NCBI GenBank assembly: GCA_022600255.1 | Contig: JAHZKU010000248.1 | Coordinates: 1 to 10,440 of the forward strand | Origin: Actinomycetes bacterium | GTDB taxonomy: Bacteria; Actinomycetota; Actinomycetes; S36-B12; GCA-2699445 | DNA length: 10,440 nucleotides | Direction of reading: 5' to 3' | Part shown: piece after piece, positions 1-6,820 of the stretch | Numbering within the stretch: position 1 is the first letter of the stretch | Layout of the letters: each line of letters begins with the position of its first letter | The notes under the pieces: generated by a model | Database searches by the model: none | What the model saw: only the letters and a program-made list of their open reading frames with translations | What the model was told of the DNA's origin: nothing | Position numbers and translations under genes: made by a program

Positions 1-669
1 GGGGTCGGCAGCAAGGTCTAGTGGGTAGCGGACTTCGGCTTGCCATTGCGAGGCGGGAGTTGCGGCGACTCGCGCGAACGCTGGCGCGATCACTTTGGGG
101 TCAAAGATGGAGTCCCGCTTCAGCGTGCCCATGATGGTAATCGTGCAGACGCGGATGTTCTCGGGGGCCAACTCTTCACAGGCAGCGATCGCGAGGTTTC
201 GGATGCCCGCCTTTTGCACGCTCAAGCCGACCGCGGCCGCCCACGGGTTGACGGCGGTGGCGCTTCCGGTGAAGATGACGGTCCCGGAGCCGGCCGCTCG
301 CATGGCGGGTAACACCGCTTGTAAGGTCACTAGGCCCCCCGTGATCCCAACCGCGAGCCCAGCCGCGAATTCGCCAGGGGGCACTTCGGAGGGCGGCCCA
401 TCCACAAAAGCCGAGGCGTTATAGATTACGACGTCGGCGGTACCGACTTCGGTGGTCAGGCCGCCAATGGCATTCACGAGCTCGAGAGTATCTCCGGTAT
501 CGGCAACAGCCGCTTTGGCCCGGATGTCCTGCTCCACTAGGCCGTCCACGATCGTTTCCAGGGTTTGCGAGTCGTTGCCGATGAGCGCCACGGGTTGGTC
601 CGGCGATCCGAAGGTGTGGGCCAGAGCTGTTCCCATGCCCGGCCCCGCTCCCACGATTAGTACTGACAT
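1..669 (-). CDS. SDR-fold oxidoreductase-like protein lacking the catalytic Tyr (3' end outside window)
   Basis: Partial gene: 223 codons are visible and the frame is still open at base 1, so the C-terminus is missing. Seen: a Rossmann N-terminus with the glycine-rich NAD(P) motif GAGPGMG (residues 7-13), YNAS (83-86) where classical SDRs have NNAG, and FTGS with a candidate catalytic Ser136. The expected YxxxK reads LSVQK, so Tyr is replaced by Leu149 while Lys153 is kept. From memory, an actinobacterial SDR subgroup with GAGPG(M/L)G and a late xIxGT motif (here IMGTL, 179-183) also lacks this Tyr, so the protein may be a non-classical reductase or a nucleotide-binding protein; the substrate is unknown. 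The ATG at 667-669 has an AGGAG site that overlaps the glgM stop codon 9 nt upstream, implying co-transcription and probable translational coupling with glgM. The fold assignment is firm and the function is open. Confidence 0.85.
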   Translation of the reverse strand, partial: MSVLIVGAGPGMGTALAHTFGSPDQPVALIGNDSQTLETIVDGLVEQDIRAKAAVADTGDTLELVNAIGGLTTEVGTADVVIYNASAFVDGPPSEVPPGEFAAGLAVGITGGLVTLQAVLPAMRAAGSGTVIFTGSATAVNPWAAAVGLSVQKAGIRNLAIAACEELAPENIRVCTITIMGTLKRDSIFDPKVIAPAFARVAATPASQWQAEVRYPLDLAADP

Positions 670-678
670 CGGGTACTC

Positions 679-1845
679 CTATCGATTGGCGATTGCGTCT
701 TCATAAACGGTCACAGTGCGTCTGGCGATGGCATCCCACGCAAAGTGGGTAACCGCACGCTCCCGGCCTGCGACGCCGAATTGGGTCGCCAACGCAGCAT
801 CGGTACAGACTGTGTTCACGGCCGCAGCGAAGTCTTCTTCAAACTGTTTTGGGTCGCTCTGGTCGTAGTGCACCAACAGTCCGGTCTCACCGGCGTCTAC
901 CACCTCAGGGATGCCGCCTACGTCACTAGCGACAACGGCCGTTTCGCAAGCCATCGCTTCTAGATTCACGATGCCCAGCGGTTCATAAACCGACGGGCAG
1001 ACGAAGGCCGTGGCGTGGGAGTAGAACTCAATGATGTCTTCTTTGCCCATCTGCTCGTCGATCCAGATTACGCGATCCTCTCCGCGCCTGGCCTTCAGCG
1101 CCACGATTTGGGCAGCGACCTCGTCGCCGAGTTCGGGGGTATCCGGTGACGATGCGGCCAAGACCAGTCGGACCCCAGGTGCGAAGTGTTCCGCCGCGCG
1201 CAGCAGGTGGGGCAGCCCCTTCTGACGGGTGATGCGACCCACGAAGAATGCGAACGGCTCATCGGCGGGCACACCGTACCGCTCTAGCGCCCCGGTGGCG
1301 GCCACTGGCGTATATACATTGGTGTCAATGCCGTTGTGCACCACCTTGACTTTATCGGGGTCGACATCTGGGTAGCAGTCCAGCACGTCAGCCCGCATTC
1401 CGTGGCTGACCGCGATGATCGCGTCGGCATCGCGGTAGGCGGCTCGCTCTACCCAGGAGGAAATCCGATAACCACCGCCGAGTTGCTCTTCCTTCCATGG
1501 TCGGCGTGGCTCCAGGGAGTGCGCACTGATCACGTGGGGTACGCCGTAAAGCAGGGACGCCAAGTGGCCGGCCATGTTGGCGTACCAGGTGTGAGAGTGC
1601 ATGAGGTCGCAGCCGGCAGCGGCGTCCACCATCTCTAGATCCACAGCGAGGGTCTGCACCGCCATGTTGGCATCACTGTAGGCGGCTGGCGGCGAGAACG
1701 CCTGCGCGTCGGTGCGCTCTTCCCCGAAGCAGAAAACGTCCACCTCCTCTAGCAGGCGGAGCTGCTGCACCAGTTGTTCTACGTGAACCCCGGCGCCTCC
1801 ATAGACGTCCGGTGGCCATTCGCGGGTAAAGATGCCGATTTTCAC
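679..1845 (-). CDS. glgM: GT4 alpha-glucan glycosyltransferase: ADP-glucose-dependent maltose-1-phosphate synthase / glycogen synthase
   Basis: 388 residues, the length of actinobacterial Rv1212c-type GlgA/GlgM and shorter than the GT5 GlgA of E. coli. Seen: N-terminal REWPPDVYGGAGVHV (GGAGV, 16-20) that binds the sugar nucleotide, HSHTW (83-87), AHSLEPxRPWKxEQLGGGY (108-126), the GT-B second-domain start FVGRITRQKG (201-210), and SVYEPLGIVNLEAMA carrying the E-x7-E pair Glu288/Glu296. Established: the mycobacterial orthologue joins ADP-glucose to glucose-1-phosphate to give maltose-1-phosphate, the donor used by GlgE for cytosolic alpha-glucan; it was earlier named glycogen synthase GlgA, and that activity remains possible here. 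It diverges from glgC, its ADP-glucose supplier, as in Mycobacterium. The start is GTG (1843-1845), with no clear ribosome-binding site but with TAGGCT ending 6 nt upstream, fitting a leaderless mRNA. It is followed after 9 nt by an SDR gene. Confidence 0.95.
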   Translation of the reverse strand: MKIGIFTREWPPDVYGGAGVHVEQLVQQLRLLEEVDVFCFGEERTDAQAFSPPAAYSDANMAVQTLAVDLEMVDAAAGCDLMHSHTWYANMAGHLASLLYGVPHVISAHSLEPRRPWKEEQLGGGYRISSWVERAAYRDADAIIAVSHGMRADVLDCYPDVDPDKVKVVHNGIDTNVYTPVAATGALERYGVPADEPFAFFVGRITRQKGLPHLLRAAEHFAPGVRLVLAASSPDTPELGDEVAAQIVALKARRGEDRVIWIDEQMGKEDIIEFYSHATAFVCPSVYEPLGIVNLEAMACETAVVASDVGGIPEVVDAGETGLLVHYDQSDPKQFEEDFAAAVNTVCTDAALATQFGVAGRERAVTHFAWDAIARRTVTVYEDAIANR

Positions 1846-1851
1846 GATTCG

Positions 1852-1857
1852 AGCCTA
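1852..1857 (-). promoter_or_regulatory. Predicted -10 element of a leaderless glgM promoter
   Basis: On the minus strand TAGGCT is followed by 6 nt and then the GTG start of glgM. The distance puts the transcription start at or next to the start codon. No recognisable -35 box, which is common for actinobacterial promoters of this type. The same layout occurs before glgC and the Dabb gene. Confidence 0.6.
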
Positions 1858-2061
1858 GGGCGCTGACCCCCGGTGTCGCCGCTTGAGCAGCGATTGCGCC
1901 GAATCTGATTCGTCGCCCGCTGGCTAGCCCGGCGGCCGCGGTCGGCAGTAGCTCGCTCAAAGATCGCTGCAGCGGCAGGATCGCAGCTGCGCGGCCAGGA
2001 CCAGACAGCGTCATCCCACCCCCTCTTGGCGTTCTGGAGCGCAATGGTGCACCATGCTGGC

Positions 2062-2067
2062 TAGGCT
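2062..2067 (+). promoter_or_regulatory. Predicted -10 element of a leaderless glgC promoter
   Basis: TAGGCT followed by 7 nt and then GTG at 2075. It supports GTG 2075 as the glgC start rather than ATG 2054, which would lie upstream of the transcript. ATG 2069 is an alternative. No clear -35 hexamer. Confidence 0.55.
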
Positions 2068-2074
2068 GATGTGC

Positions 2075-3295
2075 GTGACTTCACCACGGGTATTAGGCAT
2101 CGTATTGGCAGGCGGAGCAGGTAAGCGGTTGATGCCGCTGACAGCGGATCGGGCGAAACCGGCCGTTCCCTTTGGTGGCAACTATCGCTTGATCGACTTT
2201 GTGCTCTCCAACATGGTCAACGGTGGCTACCACCGGATTTGCGTGCTCACGCAATACAAATCCCACTCGTTGGACAGACACATCACCCAAACGTGGCGGC
2301 TTTCCGCCATGACGGGCGATTACGTGACGCCGGTCCCCGCGCAGCAACGACTCGGGCCACGCTGGTACACCGGCAGTGCCGATGCAATCCTGCAAAGCCT
2401 GAACCTGATCTACGACGACCAGCCCGACTATGTCGTGGTTTTTGGGGCGGACCATGTGTATCGCATGGACCCGCGCCAGATGGTTGCTCAGCACATGGAG
2501 TCTGGAGCCGCGGTAACGGTGGCGGGCATCCCGATGCCGCGGCGTGACGCGCACGAGTTTGGGGTAATTCAAGTCGCCAACGATGGCATGAAAATCGAAA
2601 GTTTCTTGGAGAAGCCAGCCGATCCGCCAGGGATCCCAGGTAGCCCGGAGCAGTCGTACGTTTCGATGGGTAACTACGTGTTCTCTACTGACGCACTAGT
2701 GGACGCTCTAAAAGCGGATGCTGAGGACGAACGCTCCGTCCACGACATGGGCGGCAACATCATCCCGATGTTGACCGCGCGGGGGGAGGCCTACGTATAC
2801 GACTTCGACAAGAACGAGGTGCCTGGTTCCACCGAAAGAGACCATGCGTATTGGCGGGATGTTGGGTCCTTGGACGCGTATCACGATGCCCACATGGATC
2901 TTGTTTCAGTCCATCCGGTCTTCAACCTCTACAACACAAAGTGGCCGATCTTGTCATCACCACCATCGTTGCCGCCAGCGAAGTTCGTAGAAGGCGGTAC
3001 GGCCCAGGACTCGATGGTCGGGTCGGGTTCGATCATCGCTGGTGCCCGGTTACAGTCGTCGGTGATCTCGCACAGTGTCAACGTTTTGGAGGGCTCCTAC
3101 GTGGAAGGAAGTGTCCTCATGCCTGGTGTGGTGATCGGCCAAGACGCGGTGTTGAAGAATGTGATTTTGGACAAGAACGTGATTGTACCGCCCGGTGCAC
3201 AGCTTGGGGTGGATCTGGAGGCCGATCGCGCCAAGTACACCGTCAGTGCGGGTGGGGTGGTCGTGCTAGGCAAGGGGCAAGAGGTAATTCCCTAG
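2075..3295 (+). CDS. glgC: Glucose-1-phosphate adenylyltransferase (ADP-glucose pyrophosphorylase)
   Basis: Makes ADP-glucose and pyrophosphate from ATP and glucose-1-phosphate, the committed step of bacterial glycogen synthesis, in the cytosol. With the GTG start the protein has 406 residues, close to the roughly 404 of mycobacterial GlgC. Seen: nucleotidyltransferase signature GIVLAGGAGKRL (8-19; many relatives have Glu where Ala15 stands), DRAKPAVPFGG, VLTQYKSHSLDRHI, WYTGSADAI, the metal-site segment VVFGADHVYRMD, an EKP motif, and a C-terminal left-handed beta-helix with hexapeptide-like repeats (for example SYVEGSVLMPGVVIG) ending GVDLEADRAKY..SAGGVVVLGKG. The start was chosen because GTG 2075 sits 7 nt behind TAGGCT and no ribosome-binding site precedes ATG 2054 or ATG 2069. 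It faces away from glgM, which consumes its product. Activity is usually allosteric in this family; nothing in the sequence shows the local effectors. Confidence 0.97.
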   Translation: MTSPRVLGIVLAGGAGKRLMPLTADRAKPAVPFGGNYRLIDFVLSNMVNGGYHRICVLTQYKSHSLDRHITQTWRLSAMTGDYVTPVPAQQRLGPRWYTGSADAILQSLNLIYDDQPDYVVVFGADHVYRMDPRQMVAQHMESGAAVTVAGIPMPRRDAHEFGVIQVANDGMKIESFLEKPADPPGIPGSPEQSYVSMGNYVFSTDALVDALKADAEDERSVHDMGGNIIPMLTARGEAYVYDFDKNEVPGSTERDHAYWRDVGSLDAYHDAHMDLVSVHPVFNLYNTKWPILSSPPSLPPAKFVEGGTAQDSMVGSGSIIAGARLQSSVISHSVNVLEGSYVEGSVLMPGVVIGQDAVLKNVILDKNVIVPPGAQLGVDLEADRAKYTVSAGGVVVLGKGQEVIP

Positions 3296-3379
3296 CGATC
3301 GTCGCTGGGAATACTCCGACGTTGTAGTGAGTAGCGCAGGAGTTTGCCGAGCGGTGACGCGAAGGCACAAGTGGAGTGC

Positions 3380-3436
3380 ATGAGCGACGGCGTTGGTACT
3401 TGGACCTTGGGAATAGCCCATCGTTGTGGTTGGTAG
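3380..3436 (+). CDS. Possible 18-residue leader peptide upstream of copA
   Basis: ATG at 3380 is preceded by GGAG (3373-3376, 3-nt gap) and reads MSDGVGTWTLGIAHRCGW, then TAG at 3434-3436. The stop codon touches the left arm of a hairpin that ends 2 nt before the copA ribosome-binding site. The C-terminal HxC pair (His14, Cys16) could in principle bind copper. The frame differs from copA. A frame of this size with a GGAG can occur by chance, so the call rests on position only. Confidence 0.25.
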   Translation: MSDGVGTWTLGIAHRCGW

Positions 3437-3468
3437 CAGGGCTTCCGACCTTCGGGATGAGCCCCTGC
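3436..3468 (+). promoter_or_regulatory. Hairpin in the copA 5' leader
   Basis: Left arm GCAGGGCT (3436-3443) pairs with AGCCCCTGC (3460-3468) with one bulged C. Inside, CCG (3445-3447) can pair with CGG (3453-3455). The right arm ends 2 nt before AAGGAGGG. There is no T run after it, so it looks less like an intrinsic terminator than a structure that could affect ribosome access or transcript processing. Confidence 0.5.
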
Positions 3469-3483
3469 GTAAGGAGGGTAACC

Positions 3484-5646
3484 ATGAGCACCACGCAAGA
3501 GTTCGACATCGAGGGGATGACCTGCGCTTCGTGTGCGGCGCGGATTCAGAAGCGGGTCAATCGACTCCCGGGGGTAACGGCCACCGTCAACCTCGCTACC
3601 CACTCCGCCGCTGTCGAACTTGAACCGGGGACCGCCCCCGATGATGTCATCAACGTCATCTCCGATCTGGGCTACTCCGCTAGTCCCGCTGCGGACTTGC
3701 TGGCCCCCAGTGATCCATCAGAAAAACCAGCCGCCGGGGATCACAGCAACCACGGTGGCGCAGTTGACGATTTGCGCCGGCGACTGTTTGTGGCAATCCC
3801 GTTGGCCGCGATTGTTGCAGTCATCGGGATGGTCCCGTTACTGCATTCTCAGACGTGGTTGCTCTGGTTATCCGTGGCGCTGGCAACCCCGGTGGTCTGG
3901 TGGTCTGGTTGGCCTATCCATGCCTCCGCCGTGAAGGGCCTACGACACGGCAGCGTCGGCATGGACACGCTGGTCTCGCTGGGTTCCAGCGTGGCCTACT
4001 TCTGGTCCTTGGTGCAGATCATCATCGGTGACACCGAGGTCTACGCCGAAGTCGCGGCTGTCGTCATTACCTTCATCCTCTTGGGGCGCTGGTTGGAGGC
4101 CCGCGCGACGCAAGCAACTTCTGGTGCGCTGGAGGCGCTCAGCCACTTGCAGGTCAACGAGGTGACCATCATCGCCGATGATGGCACGGAGTCTGTGCGC
4201 CCCACGTCGCAGTTGCGAGTTGGGCAGAAGTTCCTGGTCCGGCCGGGTGAACGTATCGCGACCGACGGGGCCGTGGTGGACGGTCACTCCGACGTGGATG
4301 CCTCCCTAGTCACGGGAGAGTCCCTGCCTGTGGATGTGGATTCCGGTTCAGAGGTGATTGGTGGATCGATCAATGGAACCGGCCGGTTGGTGGTGGCCGC
4401 GACGTCCGTGGGCGCGAACACGGTGTTGGCGCGGATCGCCACGCTAATCAAGGAAGCCCAGCAGACCCGAGCACCCGTCGAACGTTTGGTGGACCGGATC
4501 GCTTCGGTGTTCGTGCCCATCGTGTTGGTCCTTGCGCTCCTCACCCTCGCGGGTTGGCTGATTGCCGGAGAGTCGGCGGACTTCGCAATCGGCGCCGCCG
4601 TCGCGGTACTCGTGATCGCCTGCCCCTGCGCGCTGGGGCTGGCCACGCCCACCGCGCTTGTGGCTGGCACTGGGCGCGGCGCCGAGTTGGGGGTCCTGTT
4701 GCGCGGTCCCCAAGTGCTGGAAGCAGCGCAGTCCATTGACACGGTGGTGCTGGACAAGACTGGAACGGTGACGACTGGACAGATGACCGTGGATCAGGTG
4801 GTGGGCGGATCCCCAGAACAGCGGCTCCAGATTGCTGCCCTCGAGTCGGCCTCCGAACACCCCATCGGCAAAGCGATTGCTGGCGAGCTTGCGGGCGGGG
4901 CAGCACTGCCGCCGGTCGTGGATTTCGCGGCCCTGGCCGGGGTAGGCGCCCAGGCGCAAGTGCATGGGCAGACGGTGCACGTGGGCAAGGTGGAATCAAC
5001 CGAAGGCTTCCCACCTGAACTTGCCACTGCGGTGGACCAAGCGATTCAGGACGGGCTAACCCCGGTGCTTGCTGCGATTTCGGACGAGCCGGTCGCGGTG
5101 ATGGTGGTGGGCGATCACCCCAAACCCAGCAGTGCTGCTGCGATAGCACGGTTGAAAGAACTCGGGCTGACTCCCGTACTTCTCAGCGGTGATCGGGCAT
5201 CCACGGCGGATGCGATTGCTAGCCAAGTAGGAATAGACCAAGTGCTGGCGGATGTGCGGCCCGAGGGCAAAGTGTCGGAGATCCAGGCATTGCAGCATGA
5301 GGGTCACCATGTGGCCATGGTGGGCGACGGAATCAATGATGCGGCGGCCCTCGCAACCGCAAACCTGGGGATCGCGATGGGTTCGGGGACGGACGCGGCG
5401 CGAGAAGCGGCAGACCTCACGATCGTGCGCGATGATCTGGAATCGGTGGCCGATGCAATCGCATTGGCGCGCCGCACCTGGCGCACGATCAAGCAGAACT
5501 TGTTCTGGGCGTTTGGCTACAACGTGGCGGCAATCCCGTTGGCGATGAGTGGTCGGCTGTCGCCCATGATCGCGGGTGGCGCAATGGCGCTGTCGAGTGT
5601 CTTGGTTGTCAGCAACTCCCTACGACTGCGTCGTTACAAGCCGTAG
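3484..5646 (+). CDS. copA: Cu+-exporting P1B-type ATPase
   Basis: Membrane pump that exports Cu+ (possibly Ag+) from the cytoplasm with ATP. 720 residues, usual for a CopA with one N-terminal metal-binding domain. Seen: GMTCASC with the MxCxxC site (Met12, Cys14, Cys17) in a ferredoxin-like domain (about 1-72), a short linker with His (GDHSNHGG), a predicted eight-helix membrane region, actuator TGES (277-280), CPC in helix 6 (380-382), phosphorylation loop DKTGT (Asp424), the P1B nucleotide-domain HP pair (His459-Pro460), and GDGIND (614-619). Helix 7 has YN (679-680) and helix 8 has MxxxS (Met701, Ser705), the P1B-1 residues for Cu+. The ATG at 3484 has an excellent AAGGAGGG site 5 nt upstream, so in-frame upstream codons are not used. 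No CopZ chaperone or CsoR regulator lies beside it. The gene converges with the lipoprotein gene, 54 nt apart. Confidence 0.96.
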   Translation: MSTTQEFDIEGMTCASCAARIQKRVNRLPGVTATVNLATHSAAVELEPGTAPDDVINVISDLGYSASPAADLLAPSDPSEKPAAGDHSNHGGAVDDLRRRLFVAIPLAAIVAVIGMVPLLHSQTWLLWLSVALATPVVWWSGWPIHASAVKGLRHGSVGMDTLVSLGSSVAYFWSLVQIIIGDTEVYAEVAAVVITFILLGRWLEARATQATSGALEALSHLQVNEVTIIADDGTESVRPTSQLRVGQKFLVRPGERIATDGAVVDGHSDVDASLVTGESLPVDVDSGSEVIGGSINGTGRLVVAATSVGANTVLARIATLIKEAQQTRAPVERLVDRIASVFVPIVLVLALLTLAGWLIAGESADFAIGAAVAVLVIACPCALGLATPTALVAGTGRGAELGVLLRGPQVLEAAQSIDTVVLDKTGTVTTGQMTVDQVVGGSPEQRLQIAALESASEHPIGKAIAGELAGGAALPPVVDFAALAGVGAQAQVHGQTVHVGKVESTEGFPPELATAVDQAIQDGLTPVLAAISDEPVAVMVVGDHPKPSSAAAIARLKELGLTPVLLSGDRASTADAIASQVGIDQVLADVRPEGKVSEIQALQHEGHHVAMVGDGINDAAALATANLGIAMGSGTDAAREAADLTIVRDDLESVADAIALARRTWRTIKQNLFWAFGYNVAAIPLAMSGRLSPMIAGGAMALSSVLVVSNSLRLRRYKP

Positions 5647-5700
5647 CGCCACGTTAGTCCGACCGCAGTTCAGGAGCGCGTCCGTGTGGTCAAGGTGTTG

Positions 5701-6555
5701 TTACGGAGTCTGCGGGGTCTGGCCCTGCGCGGGATTGAGTTCGGAAACGTCTACCACGTCTTCGGCTGGGGGTGCGGTCACGTCTACCTCGACGCCGTAG
5801 TCACTGAAGGTCATTGAGGTGCTGCTCTTGACTTCCTGGCCCTCGACCTTTGCCTTCACGATGGTGTTCACGCGGACCAGTCGGTCTTCCTCGTCGACCC
5901 AGACCTCCACATCAGCCGTGCCCTTGACCTCACCGTTTTGGTCGGCGAGGCCCGCGTCCGCCATGGCGTCCTGAATCTTCATACTGCCTTCGTACTTAGT
6001 GGTGGCAACACCGTCGATGTCTTCCTTGCCGACCTTCTTGATGCCCGTTAGTTCGGACAGATTTCCCATCGAATCCTGCGGCGACAAGATGCTATCGGTC
6101 AGGCCAAGTTGCTCAATGGGCATCTCCACCCAGTTGTCCCCGCCGAGTTCGGCCATTTTGACGTAACTCTTACCGTCAACAACGACCAACTCGGCGTTGA
6201 CCTTCTGTCCGCCCGCGTTGGAAGTAATGGTGGTTTGAATCTGCTGGGGATCGAAGTTGTAAACCCCGTCGAGTTGGACGCTCCCCGCGGCGGCAGCCGG
6301 ACCTGCGGAACTCTCTATATCGGCACGGAAGCGAGCCGAGCCCGACGCAGCGGTGTTCTCAGCAGCCTGCTTGAGCACGGCCTGCTCCACCGTGAGTTCA
6401 GCGGTCGATTCCGGTGTTGCGGATGCCGTCGCCTCGCCCCCAGCCGGAATGTCTGTTCCTTCAGAACTGGTGCACCCGGCTAGCGTGATGGCCAGGCCGG
6501 CCACGCCGGCGGCCGCCATGGTTCGAAACGGCATGCTGCTTCGTGTCATTTTCAC
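5701..6555 (-). CDS. Secreted lipoprotein, LppX/LprG-like (LolA-like fold)
   Basis: 284 residues from GTG 6553-6555. Seen: a short basic N-terminus, a hydrophobic stretch and a lipobox LAGC with the lipidated Cys at residue 28, then a low-complexity Ser/Thr/Ala/Glu/Pro linker and a beta-rich domain. Its features, GSARFRADIES, LVVVDGKSYVKM, a conserved-looking WVEMP, VATTKYEG, VEVWVDEEDRLVRV and a closing FSDYGVEVDVTAPP, match the architecture of the LppX/LprAFG group, which carries lipids or lipoglycans across the actinobacterial envelope. A lipid cargo is inferred from the family only. GGAG lies 8 nt before GTG 6553-6555 but only 2 nt before GTG 6559-6561, so I prefer the inner start; ATG 6547-6549 is a less well spaced option. 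TAGGAT (6590-6595, minus strand) is a plausible -10. It stands alone on its strand. Confidence 0.85.
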   Translation of the reverse strand: MKMTRSSMPFRTMAAAGVAGLAITLAGCTSSEGTDIPAGGEATASATPESTAELTVEQAVLKQAAENTAASGSARFRADIESSAGPAAAAGSVQLDGVYNFDPQQIQTTITSNAGGQKVNAELVVVDGKSYVKMAELGGDNWVEMPIEQLGLTDSILSPQDSMGNLSELTGIKKVGKEDIDGVATTKYEGSMKIQDAMADAGLADQNGEVKGTADVEVWVDEEDRLVRVNTIVKAKVEGQEVKSSTSMTFSDYGVEVDVTAPPAEDVVDVSELNPAQGQTPQTP

Positions 6556-6589
6556 AGTCACATCTCCAGGCGATTGAGGTCAGGTGTTC

Positions 6590-6595
6590 ATCCTA
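6590..6595 (-). promoter_or_regulatory. Predicted -10 element of the lipoprotein promoter
   Basis: TAGGAT on the minus strand, giving a leader of roughly 28 nt that contains the GGAG site. No good -35 at 17-18 nt. The palindrome CACACCGTGTG (6600-6610) lies directly upstream in the spacer. Confidence 0.4.
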
Positions 6596-6599
6596 GACG

Positions 6600-6610
6600 C
6601 ACACCGTGTG
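6600..6610. promoter_or_regulatory. Palindrome, possible operator
   Basis: CACAC-C-GTGTG, perfect 5-bp arms, immediately upstream of the predicted -10 of the lipoprotein gene, a position where a bound repressor would block RNA polymerase. No regulator is implied by sequence. Confidence 0.3.
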
Positions 6611-6647
6611 ATCTCGATGGGAATCTATCGTCTGAAACGCACTCGTT

Positions 6648-6663
6648 AGGTTTGCCAACTCTG
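6648..6663 (+). repeat. Direct repeat copy 1 flanking the Dabb gene
   Basis: AGGTTTGCCAACTCTG; matches 7140-7155 at 15 of 16 positions. Its 3' part also forms a small hairpin with TTGGC downstream. Confidence 0.5.
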
Positions 6664-6808
6664 TTTGGCTGGGGAAGCGCCGATTCAGTGCGGCGCGCGC
6701 ACCGTCAACGGAGCGGTCAGTGACGACGGAGCCGGGTCCGACAGGCGAGCAAGGGCGGGGAGGGCCACGGGGTACCAACTGCTTCGTACGGAGTCGTGCC
6801 GGGTGATT

Positions 6809-6814
6809 TAGGCT
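6809..6814 (+). promoter_or_regulatory. Predicted -10 element of a leaderless Dabb-gene promoter
   Basis: TAGGCT followed by 6 nt and then GTG 6821, the same layout as glgM and glgC. It favours GTG 6821 over the in-frame TTG at 6818. Confidence 0.6.
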
Positions 6815-6820
6815 GGGTTG

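Larger units (their letters stand above)
1846..2074. promoter_or_regulatory. Divergent glgM-glgC promoter region
   Basis: About 230 nt between the two start codons, holding no convincing gene. A minus-strand frame running out of glgM's region into it has no family features. Each end carries a TAGGCT -10-like box facing its gene (1852-1857 minus, 2062-2067 plus). In between are an 11-nt palindrome GAATCTGATTC (1901-1911) and GC-rich near-repeats around 1963-1990 (GATCGCTGCAGC and GATCGCAGCTGC). These could be regulator sites, but nothing identifies a binding protein. Confidence 0.55.
3296..3483 (+). promoter_or_regulatory. glgC-copA intergenic region / copA leader
   Basis: 188 nt without a long gene. 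It holds a possible 18-codon frame (3380-3436), a hairpin (3436-3468) and the copA ribosome-binding site AAGGAGGG (3471-3478). I see no convincing glgC terminator and no clear CsoR- or CueR-type operator. A -10 box could not be fixed; TTGGTA at 3393-3398 is a weak -35 candidate. Confidence 0.4.
6562..6820. promoter_or_regulatory. Divergent region between the lipoprotein and Dabb genes
   Basis: About 260 nt with no supported gene. It holds a -10 candidate for each gene, a palindrome CACACCGTGTG (6600-6610) next to the lipoprotein -10, and a small hairpin GCCAA-CTCTGT-TTGGC (6654-6669) that overlaps one copy of a 16-nt direct repeat. The remainder (about 6670-6800) shows nothing I recognise. 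Confidence 0.45.

Noticed and set aside
1673..2044. Minus-strand open frame of 123 codons across the glgM start and the divergent region
   Set aside because: It overlaps glgM in another frame, is Arg/Ala/Gly-rich like GC-driven shadow frames, and shows no family motif.
2054..2074. ATG 2054 as the glgC start
   Set aside because: It lies upstream of the predicted -10 box and adds residues not seen in related GlgC proteins; GTG 2075 gives the usual length.
3376..3483. In-frame N-terminal extension of copA by 36 codons
   Set aside because: The AAGGAGGG site and ATG at 3484 fit perfectly, and the protein then begins at the metal-binding domain as in other CopA proteins.
4284..5149. Several long minus-strand frames inside copA
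   Set aside because: Antisense shadows of a well-supported P-type ATPase in GC-rich DNA; composition (Arg, Pro, Ser) and lack of motifs fit that.
6618..6650. Tiny plus-strand frame MGIYRLKRTR
   Set aside because: Ten codons, no ribosome-binding site or -10 box at a suitable distance; nothing separates it from chance.
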